A DNA stretch of 64,000 nt. It comes from CAZISM01 sp964541895 (GTDB lineage Bacteria > Zhuqueibacterota > Zhuqueibacteria > Residuimicrobiales > Residuimicrobiaceae). Shown piece after piece: positions 58,603 through 64,000 of the stretch. Made by a program: the position numbers and the translations under genes. Location of the stretch: the NCBI GenBank assembly GCA_964541895.1, contig CAZISM010000015.1, positions 3,693-67,692 of the forward strand, read 5' to 3'. The notes beneath the pieces are model-generated. The model did not search any database, was not told the origin of the DNA, and was given only the letters and a program-made list of their open reading frames with translations. How positions within the stretch are numbered: position 1 is the stretch's first letter; each line of letters opens with the position of its first letter.

Positions 58603-60945
58603 ATGAGCATGCCTATGCAAAGCATCTGTTCTATCGTGTTCATCATGCTGCTTCTGTGTCCAGGTCCCCGGGCGAAAACCCTGCAGGACAGCACGCGTGA
58701 AGCCAATAGGCCACCCGGCACAAGGTTGCAGACTCTGCGCGGCCTGTCGCCGGAGGCGGCGTTGCTGTATGAACGCGCGGAAAAAGAGATGGAGGCCGGC
58801 CGCCTCGCCGAAGCGCACATAGAGTTCGAACAGGTGCTGCAGCTGGCTTATGAATTTCCCGACGCTCTCCGGAATCTGGGGCTTATCGCGGCGCTGCAGG
58901 ATGATCATCAGCAAGCGGAAAAATATATGCTGCGCGCGTTGGCCAAAGAGCGATCCCAGGCCAATCTGATCGCGCTCGCCCGTCTCTATCTTACCATGAA
59001 CGAAAAATCCGGACACCAGAAGGCCGGTGAGCTCCTGCTGGAAGCCAGGGCCCTGCAATCCGATGATCCGTCGTTGCTGCAGATTGTGGCTCACACCGGA
59101 TTTATCCTGCACGACCGCTCGCTGTGGTGGCCGGCCATAGACCGCCTCAAGCACGTTGCGCCCAGGACCATGAAAACCCATTATTACAGCGCCCAGGCGG
59201 CCATCCGGGATGGTGATCTGGACCAGGCCAGGATAGAACTGGCCCTGGCGCAAGGGCTCGGCTATCCGCCCCAGCAGGCCCAACTCCTGCTCTCCATGTG
59301 GGAAAACGGCATACCGGTACCTGCGGAAGAAGAAACAAAGGCTTCTCTGAACGAACTGTTGCCCCTGTTGAAATATCTGTTCTTGTTCTGGATTTCAGGA
59401 TTGCTGTTGCTCTTTACGCTGAGCGCCATTCTCAGCCGTTTGATCCTGCATTCCCTGGCCAAAGAGAATTTCGGGCAAGAGGACGTTTTGGGCAGAAAAG
59501 AACGCTGGCTGCGCAGCGTGTATCGCAGAGCGATAGAGATCACAGCGATCTATTACTATATTTCGATGCCGTTTATCGTTCTGCTTACCATCGCCGTCGG
59601 CGCTGCTCTTCTCTATCTCATCTTCTCCATCGGCCGTATTCCCATCCATTTTGCCCTGCTGGTACTCTTCGCTGTTCTCTATACCCTGTACGCCCTGGTG
59701 CGCACACTGTTCATAAAGGTGATTGAAGGTGAACCGCAGCGGACCCTGGACGAACAGCAGGCGCCTGCGTTCTGGTCTTTATTGCGCAACATCGCCGCAA
59801 CCCTGCGAACCCGTCCCATCGATGCCGTCTACCTGACCTCCAGTGCCAAGATCGCCGTCATGGAACGGGGCTCGGTTATGCAGAACATGCAGGGACGCGC
59901 CGAACGCTGTCTGATGCTCGGCATCGCCGCGCTGCACGGCATGACCAGGCGCCAGTTTTCAGCCATCATTGCCCACGAATACGGCCACTTTGTCCACCAG
60001 GACACCGCCGGCGGCCATTTGGCCATACAGGTCAGCGCCTCTATTCATGTAGCCGCCGATGCCCTGGCGTTGAAAGGCATGGCCAGATGGTACAATCCGG
60101 GCTGGCTGTTCATCAACGGCTTTTATCGCATATTTCTGCGCGTAACCCTCGGTGCATCGCGGCTGCAGGAATATCTGGCCGACCGCTATGCCTCTACCCA
60201 TTACGGGGTGACCGCATTCAGCGAAGGCCTACTGCACCTGGCCAAACGCAGCATCGAGTTCAATTATTTATGCAATTGGGGCATGCAGACCTCGCTTAAA
60301 GAAAAGCAGCCTATTGCCAATCTTTATCAGCTGCAGGTGCCGCCCGATTCAGAGCTGCAGAAAAATATTGATTCTGAATTGGTGCAACTGCTCAACCTCC
60401 AGGCCGGCGCGTACGACAGCCATCCATCGTTGAAAGAAAGGTTTGCCCGACTCGCTCACCTGCCGGAGGTGAGCGAAGGAGAGAACGACCAGGATCCGGC
60501 CTGGAACCTGTTGCCAAATCAAACAGAGCTTGAAGAGAGCGAAACCCTGCGCATATACGAATATATGATACACCAGCTCCGCTTGCAGACACAGGTGGAA
60601 AGAGCCCAGGTTTTCCCGGGCCTGCCGGAGCTGGTGTTTCTGGTCAAAATAGTCAGCACAGATCCGGCCGCGACCCGGCTCATCTACAGACCGCCTCTCT
60701 ATTCCACCGATCCGCGCCAGTTTTATCTGCCCGAGTATGCGGCCATGTCGGACAGCGAGTTCGCACCTTTGCAGCCATCCGTGCGGGCCTTTCCGGACCG
60801 GGAGGACGCCATTCAATTCGCGCGCATGTACGATACAGGGCTGGTGCAGCTGCTGGTGTACCGCAAGCAGGAGCTGGATTATATGCCGGATGAAGAAGCG
60901 GGGGAGAAATTCAGAAAAGCGGTGATGGGAGAAAAAATACTTTAA
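58603..60945 (+). CDS. M48-family membrane zinc metalloprotease with N-terminal TPR
   Basis: The protein has 780 residues. A signal or anchor (SICSIVFIMLLLCPGPRAK) is followed by TPR-like repeats to about residue 230 (EMEAGRLAEAHIEFEQVLQL, DDHQQAEKYMLRALA). Membrane segments lie at about 255-275 and a pair at about 325-378. The protease domain has AIIAHEYGH (His458, Glu459, His462) and the third zinc ligand Glu523 in EYLADRYAS. A long C-terminal region (about 560-780) has no known motif. The domain plan resembles HtpX/BepA/Oma1-type quality-control proteases. It forms an operon with the preceding gene. Confidence 0.85.
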   Translation: MSMPMQSICSIVFIMLLLCPGPRAKTLQDSTREANRPPGTRLQTLRGLSPEAALLYERAEKEMEAGRLAEAHIEFEQVLQLAYEFPDALRNLGLIAALQDDHQQAEKYMLRALAKERSQANLIALARLYLTMNEKSGHQKAGELLLEARALQSDDPSLLQIVAHTGFILHDRSLWWPAIDRLKHVAPRTMKTHYYSAQAAIRDGDLDQARIELALAQGLGYPPQQAQLLLSMWENGIPVPAEEETKASLNELLPLLKYLFLFWISGLLLLFTLSAILSRLILHSLAKENFGQEDVLGRKERWLRSVYRRAIEITAIYYYISMPFIVLLTIAVGAALLYLIFSIGRIPIHFALLVLFAVLYTLYALVRTLFIKVIEGEPQRTLDEQQAPAFWSLLRNIAATLRTRPIDAVYLTSSAKIAVMERGSVMQNMQGRAERCLMLGIAALHGMTRRQFSAIIAHEYGHFVHQDTAGGHLAIQVSASIHVAADALALKGMARWYNPGWLFINGFYRIFLRVTLGASRLQEYLADRYASTHYGVTAFSEGLLHLAKRSIEFNYLCNWGMQTSLKEKQPIANLYQLQVPPDSELQKNIDSELVQLLNLQAGAYDSHPSLKERFARLAHLPEVSEGENDQDPAWNLLPNQTELEESETLRIYEYMIHQLRLQTQVERAQVFPGLPELVFLVKIVSTDPAATRLIYRPPLYSTDPRQFYLPEYAAMSDSEFAPLQPSVRAFPDREDAIQFARMYDTGLVQLLVYRKQELDYMPDEEAGEKFRKAVMGEKIL

Positions 60946-61034
60946 ATTCAAAAAGGCGCCTGATGCAATTCTTATTGCTGATCTTATGAATTACCATTTC
61001 GTAAACAACTCGATACACACCAGGGGAACAATCT

Positions 61035-64000
61035 ATGTCCAAGCGCGCAGTGAACAGTTTTTTGCTGTTGTTCGTAGGTAATGCGCTCTTTTCTTCCGAG
61101 TCTTTTGCGCTGGATCCTAACAAAAGAATAACCCAGTACGATATCCGCATTTACAAAGCCAAAGACGGCCTGCCCATGAATTCCCTGAAAAAGATATTCC
61201 AGGACTCTAAAGGGTACATCTGGCTGGGCACACAGGAAGGTCTGGTGCGGTTCGATGGCGTGCAGTTCAAATTGTACGACAAAAGCAGGTATCCGGGCTT
61301 GAAATCGAATTTTATCTGGGACATCGTCGAAGATAAAGTAGGAATCTTATGGCTGGCGACCAATGGAGGCGGGGTCAGCAGGTTTGATGGACAATCTTTT
61401 GCTTCTTATGACACATCAAATGGCTTAAGTCATAATGTCACCAGGAAATTACTTATTGATAGCCAAAATACTATATGGATTGGAACAGAAACGGGTGTTT
61501 GTTGTCTCAGGCGGGGATTTATTAAATCACTACGAAATGATAATTTACCCGGCAAATTCAGCGTGCAGGCGATTTTTGAAAGCAGTGATGGCAGCATTTA
61601 TTTTGGTGGTGCAGGGGGATATTGGGCCATTCACCAAAAAGACACTTTAATTGCACAACTACTCTCTTTTGATCCTGCCGCCATTTTTCAAACCCGTGCA
61701 GGAGAGCTGCTCGTTGCAGGCAGTTTTGCACAGATATTTCATTTCAAAGATGGCACTTTCAAAAAATTGAGCTATGACTCAAAAACGACTGCATTACGAT
61801 CAGATCATCATGTCCGCTCGATAATTGAAGATAGAGATGGAGGAATTTGGTTCTGCACCGAAGGTCTAGGCATACTACGCTACTATAAGGGCCATTTTGA
61901 CACCTTGTCAGTAAAAACAAAATTGAAATTCGATAACAATTTCTTTCTCTCAGGGATGGAAGATAAAGAAGGCAACCTGTGGTTTGGCGGAGAATGTGGT
62001 TTGATACAGATTAAAGATAACAAATTTATTGCGTTCGGAACCGAAGAAGGGCTATTATCAAATTATGGCCACACAATTTCTGCAGACCGATCCGGGAAAG
62101 TCTATATAGGATTTCGCGATGAGGGAATTTCAATAATTGACAAGAATCGAATAACAAACTTTGGTGAGCGCCAAGGTTACCCCGGCAAAGATGTCTTGTC
62201 TGTTATTCCAGCTGCAGACGGCGGTTTTTGGTTCTCAAGTGGGAGATACGGCTTGTACCACCGCATGGACGGTTCCACCACAAGAATATCCTTGCCATTG
62301 GACCTTTATTATTTAATTTTCTCAATGCTGGAAGATAATAAACAGCAATTATGGATAGGAGGACGAAATAACCTGGCTCGATTTAAAAACAATCTGCTGC
62401 ATCAATTTCTCTTCCAGTGCAAATATGAAGATACCGGAGTTATATCCATACTGCAAACCCGAGAAAAAGGCCTCTGGTTCGGCACCCGAGGCGACGGCCT
62501 ATATAAACTGATCGATGAAAAAATAACCCGGGACGGCATTCCAGCCACACTGCTCACCGACGGGATCAACGCTTTTCACCAGGATTCCAGCGGTGTAATT
62601 TATATCGGCACAGACAACAACGGTCTCTTCCGATACATCAACGGCACCTATGAAAATTTCAGCGGCAAGGACGGCCTGTTTTCCGACCGCATCTTTGCCA
62701 TCCTCGAAGACGACAGTCTCAACCTCTGGTGCAGCACCAACAAGGGCATTTTCAGCATCAGCAAACATCAGCTCGACGACTTTGCGGCGCATCACATCGA
62801 CCGCCTTACCTGCAAAATTTACAACCATCTCGACGGCATGCGCGAGGCGGAATGCAACGGCCGCCGCCAGCCCGTAGCCTGCAAAGACCGGGACGGCAAG
62901 CTGTGGTTCGTCGGCATAGCCGGCGCCGTCTGTGTGGATCCCAATCACATGCCCATCAATAAAGTCAAACCGCCGGTTTATATCGAAGAGATAAAAGGCG
63001 CCGACTCTACCTACCGTAACCCGGCCGCTTCCTTGCGGCTGAAAAATATTGACCGCGATGTGCAAGTCAAATACACCGCGCTCAGCTTTACCATACCCGA
63101 GCGTGTTCGTTTTAAATATCGCCTGCAGGGCCATGATCCTGACTGGGTTGAGGCCGGCGCCCGCCGCACAGCCTATTATACCAACTTGAAAAAAGGCGAC
63201 TATCACTTTCAGGTCATCGCCTGCAACAATGACAATGTCTGGAACAGCGAAGGGGCCTCGATCGCATTCACCATTCCCCCCTACTGGTATGAAACCTGGT
63301 GGGCCTACGTGGGATATGTCATTGCCGCTGCAGCCCTGGCCAGAGTCGTGATCAAAAAAAGATACCAGCGCTCCCTCATGTCGGCCCAGCTCAAGATGGA
63401 GAAGGAGCACGCCGCCAGACTGGAAGAACTCGACGCCGCCAAATCCCGCTTTTTTGCCGGCATCTCCCACGAATTCCGTACCCCGTTGACCCTGATCAAA
63501 GGCCCGTTAAAAGAAATGCTCGATCATGCCACCTCTGCTCCCAAACGGACCTTGCTGACCATCATGTATAACAACACCCGCCGGCTGGAACGGTTGGTGC
63601 AGGAGCTGCTCGATCTCGCTCACCTGCAAAGCCATTCGCTGCAGCTCGAGCTGATGCCGGTCGATATTATTTCTTTCGTCAAAACCATCATGGCTTCTTT
63701 TGAATCCCTGGCCAGACAACGCCGCATCGAACTGGATTTCACAGGCGCCGAACACGACAAAAAATTGATCGTGCTCATCGATCCTGATAAAATGGAAAAA
63801 GTTTTGCTGAACCTGCTGTCCAATGCCTTTAAATACACCAGTGAAAATGACAAAATCAGCGTTTCAATCGACTATGTTGCAGAATCCGGCCATTTGCTAA
63901 TCAAAATCAGCGACACTGGCAGAGGCATTCCGCCGGACATTCAACCAAAGATATTCGACCTCTTCTTCCGCTACCAGCACAAAACAAATTCGTTTCAGCC
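61035..64000 (+). CDS. Two-component hybrid-type sensor kinase with regulator beta-propeller (3' end outside window)
   Basis: An uninterrupted frame begins at ATG 61035 (GGGGAAC before it) and runs 988 codons to the window edge. Signal peptide (about 1-26), then about 600 residues of propeller repeats with the DxxGxxWxGT-type blades (for example DSKGYIWLGTQEGLVRFDG and DKEGNLWFGGECGL). A Y_Y_Y domain lies at about 650-745 (RFKYRLQGHDPDWVEAG), one membrane helix at about 752-773 (WWAYVGYVIAAAALARVVI), a HisKA domain with phospho-acceptor His812 (ISHEFRTPLTLIKGP) and an ATPase domain with LNLLSNAFKYT and ISDTGRGIPPDI. Such HTCS proteins sense oligosaccharides in the periplasm and usually continue into a receiver and AraC output domain. 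Bases of about 61380-62430 are markedly AT-richer than the rest of the gene. Confidence 0.93.
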   Translation, partial: MSKRAVNSFLLLFVGNALFSSESFALDPNKRITQYDIRIYKAKDGLPMNSLKKIFQDSKGYIWLGTQEGLVRFDGVQFKLYDKSRYPGLKSNFIWDIVEDKVGILWLATNGGGVSRFDGQSFASYDTSNGLSHNVTRKLLIDSQNTIWIGTETGVCCLRRGFIKSLRNDNLPGKFSVQAIFESSDGSIYFGGAGGYWAIHQKDTLIAQLLSFDPAAIFQTRAGELLVAGSFAQIFHFKDGTFKKLSYDSKTTALRSDHHVRSIIEDRDGGIWFCTEGLGILRYYKGHFDTLSVKTKLKFDNNFFLSGMEDKEGNLWFGGECGLIQIKDNKFIAFGTEEGLLSNYGHTISADRSGKVYIGFRDEGISIIDKNRITNFGERQGYPGKDVLSVIPAADGGFWFSSGRYGLYHRMDGSTTRISLPLDLYYLIFSMLEDNKQQLWIGGRNNLARFKNNLLHQFLFQCKYEDTGVISILQTREKGLWFGTRGDGLYKLIDEKITRDGIPATLLTDGINAFHQDSSGVIYIGTDNNGLFRYINGTYENFSGKDGLFSDRIFAILEDDSLNLWCSTNKGIFSISKHQLDDFAAHHIDRLTCKIYNHLDGMREAECNGRRQPVACKDRDGKLWFVGIAGAVCVDPNHMPINKVKPPVYIEEIKGADSTYRNPAASLRLKNIDRDVQVKYTALSFTIPERVRFKYRLQGHDPDWVEAGARRTAYYTNLKKGDYHFQVIACNNDNVWNSEGASIAFTIPPYWYETWWAYVGYVIAAAALARVVIKKRYQRSLMSAQLKMEKEHAARLEELDAAKSRFFAGISHEFRTPLTLIKGPLKEMLDHATSAPKRTLLTIMYNNTRRLERLVQELLDLAHLQSHSLQLELMPVDIISFVKTIMASFESLARQRRIELDFTGAEHDKKLIVLIDPDKMEKVLLNLLSNAFKYTSENDKISVSIDYVAESGHLLIKISDTGRGIPPDIQPKIFDLFFRYQHKTNSFQ

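Noticed and set aside
62499..63470. 323-residue minus-strand frame in the sensor kinase region
   Set aside because: The plus-strand frame from 61035 to the window end encodes propeller, Y_Y_Y, HisKA and ATPase domains without a stop.
1..64000. CRISPR arrays, prophage, insertion sequences, tRNA or rRNA genes
   Set aside because: No spaced direct repeats, transposase, integrase or structural RNA signature was found on either strand.

Overview
The window is a 64 kb piece of a GC-rich draft genome. A run of exactly 100 Ns at 34573-34672 marks a scaffold join. Several features point to a Gram-negative member of the FCB group, such as the KSB1, Calditrichota or Cloacimonadota area (an inference, not proven). 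These are a large surface protein ending in the FlgD/T9SS-like sorting module with YPNPFNPE, a PorV/PorQ-type outer-membrane barrel, a hybrid-type sensor kinase with a beta-propeller receptor, a 31-residue AURKAIP1/COX24-like basic protein next to HU, and a complete Rnf complex. No tRNA, rRNA, CRISPR array, transposase or phage gene was seen.

Layout. (1) 1-10458, plus strand: a surface-fibre locus with two paralogous small beta-sandwich subunits, a third subunit, a PapD-like chaperone, a 914-residue usher-like outer-membrane barrel, and a 1650-residue multidomain surface protein. (2) 10582-16755, plus strand: a Tat-exported sulfatase, then a membrane metallophosphoesterase, an RmlD-like reductase, a DegT-type aminotransferase and an OPA/GlpT-type antiporter. 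(3) 16756-23936, minus strand: a second OPA transporter, an HAD-IIA phosphatase, a GlpB/NADH-oxidase-like flavoprotein, a GlpA-like dehydrogenase with a [2Fe-2S] tail, an sn-glycerol-1-phosphate dehydrogenase and an unidentified phosphate-binding TIM barrel. (4) 24156-28536: a TPR protein, then a minus-strand operon of sugar kinase, GH4 glycosidase and glycerophosphodiesterase. Regions 3 and 4 together look like a scavenging pathway for glycerol-phosphate compounds of both stereochemistries. (5) 28781-34478, minus strand: rseC-rnfB-C-D-G-E-A. (6) The assembly gap.

(7) 34824-39891, minus strand: an MttB-family protein, an exported RraA-like aldolase, a Tat-exported enolase-superfamily enzyme and a BASS symporter, probably a periplasmic sugar-acid route followed by uptake. 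(8) 40056-46335, minus strand: two HlyD-type adaptors, a small PH-like membrane protein, a MacB-type permease without an ATPase, and a TolC-like channel. (9) 46487-55605, minus strand: a PorV-like barrel and a long housekeeping operon (FmdB zinc ribbon, HU, the tiny basic protein, xseA, xseB, dxs, nadK, mutS). (10) 55732-64000: a glycosyltransferase on the minus strand; then, on the plus strand, a TPR membrane protein and an M48 protease behind a strongly structured leader, and a two-component propeller sensor kinase running off the end.

The best candidates for something undescribed are the compact chaperone/usher-like locus, the dual-enantiomer glycerol-phosphate locus, the exported dehydratase-aldolase-symporter operon, the ATPase-less efflux locus, and the AT-rich island inside the receptor domain of the last gene.
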